Positions 23,442-34,697 of a DNA stretch of 64,000 nt are shown piece by piece; position 1 is the first letter of the stretch, and each line of letters starts with the position of its first letter. A program made the translations under genes and the position numbers. Origin of the DNA: Gongronella butleri (Eukaryota; Mucoromycota; Mucoromycetes; Mucorales; Cunninghamellaceae); NCBI GenBank assembly GCA_025201375.1, contig JAIWZP010000002.1, forward strand, positions 1-64,000. The letters run 5' to 3'. The notes under the pieces were generated by a model, which saw only the letters and a list, made by a program, of their open reading frames with translations, searched no databases and was not told the DNA's origin.

Positions 23442-24856
23442 TTAAAAGTCCGACGCCTTATCCTCGTTTGGCTTGTGAAGCTTTTGTATCGCGTCCAAGG
23501 CCATGAGCTTGTTGGCAGCCGTCGTAGGGTGCCATTCATCCCACCAAAAGTGTCTAAAAGAAGAAAAAAACAAAAGCTCAACTAATGCATAATTAAAAAA
23601 AGGCTAGGGCCGCACTTGTCCGGGTCGGTGCAGGTGAAATTGAGTGCAGTGCAAGGCCTGTTCAAGACCTTGAAGGGGCTCGGGGCGTCGAATTGCTGTG
23701 CGACAAACTCGTGCAAGTCGTAAAAGAGGACACGTGCATCGGGGTGCTCGGCAGTCAGGCTTTGTCCGACCTTTTTAAGGCCCTCATTGAACGCATGAAT
23801 CAGATTGTCCAATTGGCGGCGTGTGCGGCCCTCTTGAAATGAATTGGCAAGGATGGGCATGTGCTCAATAGGGATCAGGCCAAAGAGCACAAAGTAACGC
23901 GCCGACAGCGATCCTGTGTTGCCCATGTACACATCCTCAAGCACGCTGCGCAGCGATTCAAGCGTCTTTTTTACAAGGTATGGCCGTTCTATTTGAACGT
24001 GATGCGTGAAAATATCGTGAATGTCATTCACACCTAATAAATACATAAAAAAAGGGGTTCAATGAGGCGCATTGATAGCGCGTAAAAAAAACTGAGCCGA
24101 AAGACCAAAAGGTCCAAAAAAAAAAAAAGACAAAAAAAGACAAAAAAGGCTAAAAAGACAAAAATGCAACTGCACACCCTTACCGAACCAGAATACATAT
24201 GCCGTGGAGCCTGATGCTGTCATCTTTCCGTCTTGCTTGAAAGCTTGATACTGATCATGGGCATCCCCCGTCTTTCGCGGTGAAATTTTCTGCGCAAAAA
24301 GACCAAAACAAAAAAACAGAAAAAAAGAGAACATTAGAGTGAACCAAAGCCTATGGATAGGCTGCCGTGGCTTTTTTCTTACATTGTCGATGGTTGCACC
24401 AGAATTGGCATAATTGTGTAAATTGACACCCATGTACTTTGCAAAGTATTCCAGTGTGACGGGCCCATTGGTGTTTCTTAGCTGGCTCTAATTAAAAAAA
24501 AATAGAGAGGATCATGTTTCAACGTCTCCTTGTTGTGTAAGGGGCAACGTACAAAGTTATTGCTTTTATAATCGGACTCGGTCAGTGGCCGCGGCCTAGT
24601 TCATGAAATGAGCATAAAGAGCAAGATTTTCGCATTTTTCTCTCCTTGTATTCTAGTTTATGCCGTACCCATTGTCGGTATAAGAGTCACCAAAGATGAA
24701 GATATCGCGGAATTGCGTTGCAAAACAGGGATTAATGGTCGTGTTTGTTGGATAGACTTGTGTGTCATTTTGGCATGGCACATCAAAGTGAGCGACAGCC
24801 ACTGGCGGCAGCGCAAACATCAGCCATGGCCATAGAAAGATGAAATGCTTTTTCAT
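23442..24856 (-). CDS. Secreted GDSL/SGNH esterase
   Basis: Six exons (24856-24669, 24595-24553, 24487-24383, 24289-24184, 24033-23616, 23553-23442) give 323 residues in frame. A signal peptide (about residues 1-22, hydrophobic core FIFLWPWLMFALPPVAVA) precedes the GDSL block DIFIFGDSYTDNG with catalytic Ser58. Asn-containing block III is FGVNDIHDIF, and the catalytic Asp/His block V is WWDEWHPTTAA near the C-terminus. Members hydrolyse lipid or carbohydrate esters outside the cell; the substrate is not predictable. The fifth intron uses a weak donor (AA|gtgcgg). The start is the ATG before a good signal sequence. It is divergent from Integrator subunit 7, with about 445 bp between starts. 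Confidence 0.88.
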
Positions 24857-25301
24857 GCTTGAAAGAAGTGGCATGAAAAAGGTAAAAGGTAAAAGAAAAG
24901 AAAAAAACAATTCGGCCCTCATTTTTATACAGATTTTGCCCTTTTTTTCACTCGAATGAGCCGAGCCCATGATCTGAGACGTTCTGGCTATTTGCCAGGT
25001 CGATTTCGTAACAGAGGCGCAGGTCTCCCTATTTTATTGCTTTTTTTGAGGAGTTCCAATAAAAAGGGAGGTTTTTACAGCATGGCAGCACGTCATGCTC
25101 AATTGACACGCCACTGCATCCATTCGTCTTTTTATCACGCATTGGGTGTGAACAATGCGCTCGAAAAACAGATGATCGCGCTTGTTTAGGCGATTTTGCT
25201 GGAGAATGGCGGCGTTTGAATAGTGGGAAAAGGGCGCGGTGTCCTTTTTTTCGTTCTGATCTTTTTTCGCTCCTCTTTTTTATCGCTTTTCTTGTCGATT
25301 G

Positions 25302-28300
25302 ATGGCGGATCCTGATCTAGCGCGACAGCTTGCCGAGGGCCACAAGGTGCTTTCGCGGCTGGAGACCGAATTTAGCGCCAAGCCGCCCGTGCCGACGGCA
25401 CTACACGCGATCCAGGTGCGTGCACTTGCGCAGTTTCCTGGATTTCTGCAAACATACTCGCAGCCGGTCATTGTGAATGCGACGGTTCTCAAACTTGCCG
25501 ACTGGTTCCGCACAACGTAAGGCAAAGCGCGAAAAAAAAAAGAAAAAAAAAGGAATCAATGAGGGCAATTTAGAGATTCACGCGCACGCATTGCACGCGA
25601 TTTTGGGCTTTTAGGAACAACGTGGTGCGCATGCACGTGTACAAAGTGCTTAAAGCAATGACACGCGATCAGCTGGCCAAAGTGATCAACATTGAAGAGA
25701 CGGCTAAGCGTCTCTTGCCTGTCACCTCCAGCAATGACCCCGTCGCGCGCACACTGACGCTCCGGTAAAAGGAAAACATGGCCAATTGCGCCCATTTTTA
25801 GCGGATTAGACTGAGACATTCAGGGCAATTGACCTGTTTTCTCCCCTTTTCCACTCTTTCCAGGACATTGGGGTGCTTGGCAAGCATCCTCGGCAGCAAT
25901 TTAAATGTGCAATTCGGGTAAGAAAAAGCCAGTTAAAAAAAGGCCGCGGGGAGGAGGCAAGGCGAAAAACACGTGGAATGAGCCTATTTTTATGATTTTT
26001 TTTTAGCGTTTTGCAGAGCATTCAAAAGGCCACGGACCGGTTTGAAATGGAGGCTGCGATTTGGGCGAGTGATGAGATTTGCAGCCAGGCGGCCTCGTTT
26101 TTACCTGTGATATTCGGGCGGATCACCGCGCTTTTGACGCGATCTTTGTCGTTATCGTCGTCGTCCGACGCGCTTTCGCTCAAATTGGAGTGCCAGCTGA
26201 TCCACATGCTCCGCCACATGCATGGCAACCTTGCCATTGCGGCGCAAGCCAAGTATTTCTGTGTGCAGCTGCTGGAGGACCGCCGTGACGACGAAACTCT
26301 CGTTGTTGCCCTGCTGCGCGCGCTTTCGACATTTGCCACGTTTGCCATCATGTACCAGGCGGAGCAAATTGACCGACTGATGCATTACGCGCTAAGCGAC
26401 CCACGCAGACGTGTCCAGCAGACGGCTCTGCAGGAATTGAAGCGCTTGATCAACGATGCGCCAATGGACGTCGATCCATTCGTTGTAAGAGGAGCCATTT
26501 TACAAAGAAAGGGGGGAAAAAAGGAACAAATTGGCCTGAGTCTTTTTTTTAACCATAGGTATTATTGCAAGGACTTGCCTTTTCCAACCTGTCCAAGCAC
26601 GTGTCGTCTTACGCGTCGTTTAATGCGATTGTCCATGCACACCGGGCGACACTCACATCGCTGGGGGCCGAGCAGCAACAGCAAGTCGCTGCTGCTGTCG
26701 ATGCATGGGAACAGCACCTCGTGACCGCTATTGAGCAGCAACACTACACGCTTGCCATCGCTTGCGCACAACTGCTCGTTTCCCTTGTGTCCATCCGCCA
26801 CGAAGCACACGGTCAGCTTAGCAACGACGACCTGTTTCTCAAACGTGTCATTGCCCATGTCAACGACATCCCCTTGGACGCAATTGGCACCGATACGCAA
26901 AAAGTACGCACAAAATTCGGGAAAAATCAAGAAAAATGGGAAAAATAGGAAAAACACACCCGGAATTTGCGCTTTTGACGCGTCGCTCTTTCTTTTTTAT
27001 TATAGGGAAAGCAATTGATTGGGATCAAAGCGCGCCTTGTGCGTTTTATGGATAAGGATGCGTGCCAAGACGCGTTTGTCACGGGTCTTGTCGCCCTCAT
27101 GCAGCAACAGCACCAGATCCTCTTGCCACTCTTGTCGTGCTATGCTGCGAGACTCTCCAGCGACTACCTCGCCGATCATCTGTTGCGCCTGCTTCCCGAT
27201 CACGCTTCGCGACTTGGCTCATTTGTAAAAAAAAAATGAAAAAAATTCAAAAAAGTGACTTGCTGACCGTGTTTTTATTTTGGTGGTTTAGAGTGCACTC
27301 CTTTCACTCCTTTTCCGGCACTGCGCGCCGTCGGACGAGGCTGTGCAGCTTGTTCGCGCCCAATTGGACGTGTTTGGGCAGAAAAGTGGCGACCGATACA
27401 CGCGTCATGCATGGCAGCTCTATCGCATCGGCATCACCGCGAGCCAGGGCGCATGGTATGCCATTGTTGCCGAGATCATGCACGGTCTGCAGCCTCTGGT
27501 AAAGTTTCCAGGGCCCCAATTGGCGCCTTTTTGTGCCGTCCTGTCGATTTATGCCTTTCTTTGAAGTCTCACCTCCTTTTTTTCTTTTTTCTCTTACGTC
27601 ATCTAGGTGACATCTGAAGCGTTTGCCATGTGGCTCTCGGTGCTGGAGGAATTTGCCATAGCGGAGCAAAACGTGACATTGCAACAGGTCGATGAGAGGA
27701 AACATGTGCGTCTTCTCACCAAACTCAAGGTAAAAAATCACAAACGCCAAGGAGGGACAAAGATTCCATGGCTGGAAAATAAAAAAGCAACTGGCGACGC
27801 TAACACTCGTTTTTATTTTTAGGGTATTCAGACACTCATATCAGTGTCATCAATCCAAACCGGTTTTGTCTCATTGCGGATGCAGTGGCTTTATGCCGTC
27901 AAGCACCTGGCCACGATGTTGGCCTCGTTTCGACAGCAACAGCATGCGGCTTCGGGGTTTAAAATCTCGAAAATGGTAATTTTTTGTGAAAATCCGCAAC
28001 GACCAGCTCATTTTTTTCACATTGTCCATTAGCTGATCGATCACGCGTCACGGCTTCGCCATCTTGCGCACCAGTATGACCTTGCCATTGTCAAGATGAA
28101 GCACATGGACGCCGATATGAAAGCACAGTTGATCGTTTACAAGCTTTCTGCGCTGCTGCTCACGTTTCTCTGCCAGGTCATTGCCAAAGCAAGGTAAAGC
28201 ATCCATTTGTCAACCAGTCGGGCATGAATGTTTAAGGGGGTGCTCTGAGCAAGCGAATTGATCGTTTTTTTTTTTCTTTAGCTACGATGATCCGTCGTTT

Positions 28301-28647
28301 TTCCCCATGAGACCCATGCTGTTGCAGACGATGGTGACCGACTGGCGTGATGGCCAGCAGCCGTTCCAGCAGCTGTGCATCCACCTGATGCAGCAAGCCG
28401 AGCAATGGGATGACACGCGGCCCGTCGAGGTGAGAAAAATCAAAAAAGCGAGAAAAAATAAGGGGGGCAATGACAGCGACGATCGATGGTAAGGCTAACA
28501 TTTGCTTTTTTTTTTACGCAGGAAATGGTGGATGCCATGCAGACGTTTTGCTCTCGGGCGCTTTGTTTACCATGCCCACTACCCTTTTCCTTTTTCAAGA
28601 TGAAACGCGCAACAGCTCCACCACAGAGCCATGTCGCCGCCGTTTGA
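25302..28647 (+). CDS. INTS7: Integrator complex subunit 7 homologue
   Basis: Twelve exons (25302-25516, 25615-25764, 25864-25917, 26007-26484, 26559-26903, 27006-27224, 27292-27498, 27607-27729, 27823-27975, 28033-28193, 28282-28429, 28522-28647) join to 792 residues with every phase consistent. The N-terminal half is an alpha-helical repeat solenoid with close matches to animal INTS7 as I know it: an ALAQFPGFLQTY-like opening, KLADWFRTT, SNDPVARTLTLRTLGCLASI, FEMEAAIWASDEI and LSDPRRRVQQTALQELKRL. Integrator is a metazoan/protist nuclear complex that cleaves snRNA and paused RNA polymerase II transcripts. No catalytic domain is expected. The protein is shorter than the animal one (about 960 residues), losing part of the C-terminus. 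Identification of the family is confident; function in this fungus is inferred. Confidence 0.85.
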
Positions 28648-29530
28648 GGATACCCGTTCACAAAATAAACAAAAAGGGTGTGTGTTGTGTGTTGCCTGCG
28701 GCCTCCCCTCGCCCCTCTTCCCTCCACCCCCCTTTTTTTTTTATTTTTTTTTATTCTTGTCATGCGCAAATTCAAGTCCCTCCCGGCCATTGATAGCCAA
28801 ACGACCAGCCATTGAGTACTCTCCTTGTCACCCTAGGCTGACAGAAAGCGAGAGAGAAAGAGCGAGAGAAAGCACAGTGCTCACGCGCAGTGCTTGCTCC
28901 TTTTTCTTTCTTTTTCTCTTTTTCTCTCTCTCTTTTTTTGTTTACTCTGTATGCCCTCCTCTTTTTGCGCGCGCCCCCTTTTCCCATGTCATTTGCATCC
29001 ACTTTTGCAAGTGAGAGTCGCAGAGACGCGCATATCTTTTATATCAAAATAAGCACCACGCAATCCTGTGTCATCATGATCCGGTCAAAGACGAATGCAA
29101 TCGCTCTCTCTCTCTTTTCTTTTGGTACCATGGTGACACCAACACACGCTTTTTCTTTTTTGTGAACAGCGCCTTGCCATACCCATGTGCAACGCAAAGC
29201 GCGGCCAGATGATGAAAACAATAGGCTTTTTATTTTATTTCAGCAAAGTTGTACAAAACGACCGATTTGGTATAGGACCAGGACAAATATGAGCAACCGT
29301 CCATCTTTCGCACACACCCTTTTTTGCACAGCAAGCAAAAGAGAGAAAAAAAGGGGGAGAAGGAGGGAATCGAGGATGGGGAGGTAAAAAAAAAAAAAAA
29401 ATGGGGGCCCACCCAGACATGCTTTTTTTTGTGTATTTTTTTGCGCGTGAGCGAGGGCCAAAATGTACATTATGTAACAGAGATGAGAGGAGTGAAAGGG
29501 GGAGGAGCAGACAGAGCGAGGGGAGGGGCT
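28648..29530. other. Intergenic, T/C-rich
   Basis: Convergent 3' flanks of the Integrator gene and the following minus-strand gene. Long pyrimidine tracts, GA-rich stretches; no coding region recognised. Confidence 0.5.
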
Positions 29531-30482
29531 CTAATATCTTGGATGTGGGGCATCGGTCATCGACAGCCTTGAGCGGTGCCTGGAGGGCCGATACATCGGC
29601 ACATCGCCAGACGACAGTGATGGTCGAGACATGAGGTGCGAATGACGTCTCGCCTAGATACGATACAAAAAAAAAGACGAGTTAGTGTCCAATTGATCAT
29701 TTTTTTCTTTTTTTCATTCTTTTTTTTTTTTTTTTTTTTACCTGCAAAGACGCAGCCGAGGCGGATGCAGGATGGTATTGATAGCGTGAGCGGACGTCTT
29801 TTGAGGACGAGAAGGAGTTGCTGCGTGCGGGTGGGAAGACGGGTTTCTTCCAAGACGCGTGTTCAAGCTTATCGATGCAATGAGAAGATGTAGATGTGGG
29901 TGATGGTGATGGTGATGGTGATGGCAGCGCTGCTGCCGGGGTGTTGGTGGAGGCTGGCCTGGAGACTTGTTGTTGTTGGTGTTGCAATTGTTGCAATTGA
30001 AGTTTTTGTTGCTGTTTTTTGGCGGCTAACTCTTGCTGTCTTAGCATGGCCTTGAGCTGGGTGAACATGCGTCGCTTCTCGTCCCTGAGCTGTGCAAGTT
30101 TTTGCTCCAATTCGTGCGAGGACAAACAAGTGGACGACGGGCTGGAGCAAGAAGCCATAGGCACGGGATTGTCTTGCGGCAGCGGCTGCACGGCGGCCGT
30201 GGTGGTGATGACCTCTTCATTGGGCGGCAACGATGAAATGGTGGACAAGACGTCGTCGTCCTCGACGGCTCCGCCTTCGGATGATTTTTTCTTTTGATAC
30301 TCCACGGGCGGCGACGGCAATCCATGTGCCAGCAGCGTCGTCGTCACGGACGACGGGGTATCGAGCTCTGCGAGCTTGAGTCGCTGCTGCTGCTTGCGCT
30401 GCTGGAGACGTCGGATCAAATTGGCTCGGATGGCTTGCAAATTGGAAGGTGCTTCAAAATCAAAAGATACCATGCTATACAT
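29531..30482 (-). CDS. Low-complexity protein with Gln-rich coiled coil, function unknown
   Basis: Two exons (30482-29742, 29653-29531) give 287 residues; a second in-frame ATG is at 30473. The N-terminus has a basic/Gln helix (NLIRRLQQRKQQQRLKLAEL), the middle is acidic and Ser/Pro-rich, then a second coiled-coil stretch (ELEQKLAQLRDEKRRMFTQL) runs into poly-Gln, a (SP)n segment and a short Arg/Ser-rich C-terminus containing YRPSRHRSRLSMTDAP. I do not recognise a family. Length, intron with good sites and a continued open frame after splicing argue that it is real. Nuclear or RNA-binding roles are possible but unsupported. Confidence 0.55.
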
Positions 30483-32076
30483 AAAATAAAAAAAAATACT
30501 AGAAAAAGAGGAACGGGGTGGGCAAAAAAGTGACGCGAAAGGTATGAACAGGAGACGGAGCGACAGGTGAAGAGGGGAATAAGTAAATAAAAGAGAGAGG
30601 GTAAAGATATAAAACAAAGGTGGAAAAGAAGAAAGACGACGAGAAAGAAAGAAAAAAAAAGAGAGAGAGAGAGAGGAAAAAAAGAGAAAAGGGCAAAGAA
30701 GATAAAAAAAAAAGGGGGGGGAGTGGAAAAAGTGCGAAAAGAGAGAGAGAAAAAGGCTGGACCTTCTTTTTCACAATGCATTGCCTTTTTGGTCTGGCCC
30801 TTTTCTGTCTTCATCTCCAATGACGATGATCACGACTCCAAGGGTGACCCTTTTCGAACGATTTTCATTGTCTCCAGCCGTGCGTGTGCGTGTGTGTGTG
30901 TGTGGTGCGTGATCACTCGTGCACCCTGCACCAGCTTTTTTTTTTAATCGGCTGAATTGCATTGCTCGGCGCGTGCTGCTTTCCTAGGAAGCTTTTTTTT
31001 CTCTTTCACTTTCTTTCGGCAACTGGGGTGTCGTTGCGTTTGCGTCGTGGGGGTCCTTGTGTGCAAATTGGGGCACAAAAGTCGGCCGACGTGCACAATT
31101 GGGCAATTTTGTGCCAAGAAACCGCCTGTGCGGTACGTAGCCCGCTCTCCTTGTCCCATCGGCTTTCCCCTGCCTTCCATGAGAGAGTGTCGCCTCACAA
31201 ATATACTCAATTAGCTGGTCCACGAAAAAAAAAAAAAAAAGGAAAATTGAAATTAGGATTCCATGAAGAAAAAAAGGAGATGGGGAGGAAAAAAAAAAAA
31301 GAGCGTGACCACATGACGACTTGCTTGTGGGCTGATGCACAGGGAAACAAAAATGAGTCAATTATGATGCTTGTGTCACCCTACGTTCCCCAAGCACTCG
31401 CTCCCCCAATCATCTCCAACAAGGGCCTGTTTCCAAAACAAATCGTCCAAACAGGCCATTTTTTCATCACACAGCCACCATCACGTCGCTTTTTTTTTTT
31501 TTTTTTTTTTTTTTTTGCCGTGCTCTCTCTCTCTCGCTCTCTGTCTGTCACTCGCACTCTTTATTTCTATCAACGCGTGGCCAAGCGAATCAGCGTCGCA
31601 TCATTGTTTTTGTTTTTTTTCTTTTTGATTTTTGTTGCAATTGAGGGAGAGGGGAATGTCATCTGACAGCGAAACTCCATGCTGACGAAAAAGCAAGCAT
31701 CAAGCATTATAAGTCAGAGTTTGTTTAACATCTTGCTCCTGTTCAGGACAACGCACACCTATCTTTGTAAAGTGTACTGGCTTAATGCAAGGCTTGTTGT
31801 AAGAATAAAGAAAAAAAGAGAGAGAAAAAAGTGCCGCCATTGTCTTTTTATATGCCGGTGGCTTGGCATTGAGCAGCAGTCGACGTCGGAGACCGCGTCA
31901 AAGATCAAAAAAGTGGATCTAAAAAATTTATTTTCAGCATGAGGATGAAGGATATGGAGAAAAATGCAGACAAAAGTAAAATGGAGGGTAGAGGGGGGAT
32001 CAATGCGTGTAAATTTCGTGTGTCAATTGGTATCTACAACATGAGAAACAAAGAAGAAAAGAGAAAGAAAAAAAGA
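30483..32076. other. Intergenic, homopolymer-rich
   Basis: Strongly strand-biased purine/pyrimidine tracts (30,490-30,770), a (GT)n run near 30,890 and a T-run of about 26-30 at 31,490. No gene recognised. Confidence 0.5.
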
Positions 32077-34234
32077 TTAAGCGCGTTGGCGCGTACCAAG
32101 ATAGACCAGCTCTTGATAGGGTTTGGTGGGAAAGGGGCCCTGACACAGGATCAGCATCCAATGTGACAGCGAGTGCCTCTTTTTTTCGACGCGTGGCGTT
32201 GGCGGCAAATCAAGGCCTGCAGGCGGGTCCGACATGGACATGCGCTTTAAAAATCGTGTTTGGCGCGCGTGAATGGCGCGGTCGTCGGTGCCAACGTCTG
32301 CCGATGCGTGCAATGCCTTGAGCCACGGATGAAACAGAACCAAATCCATCGATGCACGCGACGACTTTGGCGCAAGCATGCGCCGCAACAGGTCCTTGGC
32401 ATCTGCATGAAAAAAAAAAACGGGTGAGTGATGCATTTGGGGGGATCACTCTCTTTGAGCCGCGATTCCTTTTTCAATGCTTTCACTCCCTTATGCATCC
32501 ACTCTATCCCGTTGTACATGACGAAAAACGATGTCGCGCGCGGATCTGATGCCGTTTTTTCAATTTTTGTTTTTTTTGTTTTTCAAGATTTTACCATGAG
32601 ACAGGTGATCCGGGATGCTGAAATCTGCCTGCGCCATCTTGCGGACAACGTGAGTGGTGTCGCCTTTGAAGGGGTAGGCGCCGACGAGCATGCGATATAG
32701 CGAGATGCCGAGCACCCACACGTCGGACGCGCCCTGGCCGTCGCTCTCCTGCGAAAACATTTCTGGCGGAATGTATTGCAGATTCCTGCGCACCAATTAG
32801 CCGAGTTGCATAAAAAAAATAAAGAAGAGAGAGGCGGCACGTTAGTCATCGCGCGTCAAAAATCAAAGAAAAAGCGCGTGATCCTATGGCGGTGACAAGA
32901 TCTGGCCTATGGTGCATCTTTTTTTTTCTTACCCCCGGTATTCGTATTCTGTGACATCGCCGTGTGGTGATCGCCAACTGAGGAGCAATGTGTGATTATC
33001 GTGGTGGATGACGCGTGCCGACGATTTTTGAGGTGTTTGCGCGGTTGTGAGCGGGTTTTGCTGGATATCGTGGACGGCACGCACCATTTCTGCGAATTTC
33101 ACGCGGCATGGGTGTTCGAGGTTGTGGACGGCGGCCACGGATGGTGGTGGTGAAGCTAATATTGTATTTGTAACCATTGGTGTCACGAGTGGCAATGCCG
33201 ATGGTGGCGATGTTGCGGATGATGATGTCGATGTTGTGCGTGAGGATGGTTTTGTGGTGGTGACGGTGCTGGAAGAGGAATTGGGTGATGCGGGATCGAT
33301 CAACGAGGAGGAAAGCGCGTGAAGTGGCGGAATGGGGGGTAATGGTGGCGATGGCGATAATGGAGGTGCCAATGGGGATGATGGAGACGATGGAGACGGT
33401 GGAGTGCCATTGGCAGGATGGCCATTCGCATCCCATGAAGCGCGGCGGCTGCTATCGCTGCTGACACTACTGCTGATACGAGGAGGATGCGGCGCTGTCG
33501 CCGAAGACTCGAGCGACGGCTTGGCAGACGACTCGTTTTCTTCGAAAATGGGATCCAATGGCTGAGAGTGGCGGTGATGCATGATAATGGGAATGCTGAA
33601 CGATCGACGCTGCGAAAAAAAAAAGCCAATGAACAATTATGATTTAAAAAAAAAGAGAAAAGAGCGCGCGTCGGGGAGAGAAAGAAAAGGAGAGAAATGG
33701 TGGGGGCGAGAGGGCGAGTGCTGAGGCCATCTCATAATGAAACAAAAAAAAAAAAGGCCAGGGCAAAGGGGGAAAAAGGGAGCAAAGTGAAAAAAGCAAG
33801 CAATGGCCGCTGCATCTCGAAATTGACTGCGTCTCGGGAGGTGCGCTGAGCTTTTTTTTTTTTTTTACCTGGTTAGTCGAGGGTGCTTGTTTCGTCCATC
33901 GATTTGGCAAAGAAAACAGTGGTGAGCGCGTCGACGAGGTATCATTGCGTTTCGCATTGGATGAGGGGGTGGATGGCGTGGCATTTGCATTGGTGGAGGT
34001 AGTGGAGACAGTCGGCAAGAAGGAAAAGGGCATGGCAGGGGCAAAAGAGGATGAAGATGGCGTCGTCGCAGGCGCCGACGCGACCATCAAATTAGGTATT
34101 GGCGGCTGATCCGGCGAAAGATGCCGCCAATCGTGAAATTGATGCTGCTGCTGCGTGGATGATGGCTGCTGCTGCGAATTCTGTTGGCGTCGGCGGCGAC
34201 GAAGGCCGGGAAACCATGGTGGAAAGAACTTCAT
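32077..34234 (-). CDS. Pseudokinase with only the kinase C-lobe
   Basis: Four exons (34234-33869, 33609-32933, 32785-32595, 32402-32077) join to 519 residues. Residues 1-~290 are Ser/Pro/Thr-rich and disordered, without a glycine loop or VAIK lysine. Kinase similarity starts at a helix resembling alpha-E (CRVKFAEMVRAVHDIQ). The expected HRD is replaced by a QNPLTTAQTPQ stretch and the expected DFG by LSWRS. The activation-segment end is then clear (GNLQYIPPEMF, for APE), as are the F and G helices (ASDVWVLGISLYRMLVGAYPF) and the RxxxxxxxHPW end (DAKDLLRRMLAPKSSRAS, then FHPWL). Catalysis is therefore not expected. The closest type I can think of is tribbles/CAMK-like; a scaffold role is inferred. 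Annotated start is the first in-frame ATG of the first exon. Confidence 0.75.
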
Positions 34235-34370
34235 ATAGTGAAGAACATGAAAAGAGGAGAAAAAAGGGCGCGAAAGAAGAACAAGGAAAAAAAAAAAAAA
34301 GAGCAACAAATAAACAAATAAAGGAATGGAGAGGGTGTGCTGGCGGCAGGGCAATAAACACACGAAACCG

Positions 34371-34697
34371 TCAAGAAGGGGGGGGGGACGGCGGGCAACA
34401 AAGGAAGGAGAGGGATGGAAAAAAAGAGGAAAAAGAAAAAGATGAAAGGTGGCAATCAAGCGGGGCATCGCCTTTCGCCCCCTTTTTTTTTTGTTTTTTT
34501 GGCTTGACAACGCGATGATTCACGGGCTGATCGTACAAGAAAACTCGGCCAGCGTCCCGTTGTCGGTGATTGGCTGAGTTTGGGCACTTTTGGCCTGCCT
34601 TGAGCGCGGCAAGCGCGAGTCGCCTTGACTTTTTCGGCTTGCCAATCTCCTTGTTCATTACCATCAAGTAATCAGCGCAATTGCTCGTCAGGAGCAT
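34371..34697 (-). CDS. Possible small basic protein or exon, weak
   Basis: An open frame whose first 65 codons (MLLTSNCADYLMVMNKEIGK, then a basic region and DAGRVFLYDQPVNHRVVK) use C/G-ending codons like the neighbouring genes, after which it runs into poly-A-derived Lys codons. No clear donor, stop or family. It may be an exon of a small gene or chance. Confidence 0.15.
   Translation of the reverse strand: MLLTSNCADYLMVMNKEIGKPKKSRRLALAALKAGQKCPNSANHRQRDAGRVFLYDQPVNHRVVKPKKQKKKGAKGDAPLDCHLSSFSFSSFFPSLSFLCCPPSPPPS

Noticed and set aside
30416..30820. Phe/Ser/Leu-rich membrane-like open frames
   Set aside because: Translations of the pyrimidine strand of the promoter of the low-complexity gene.
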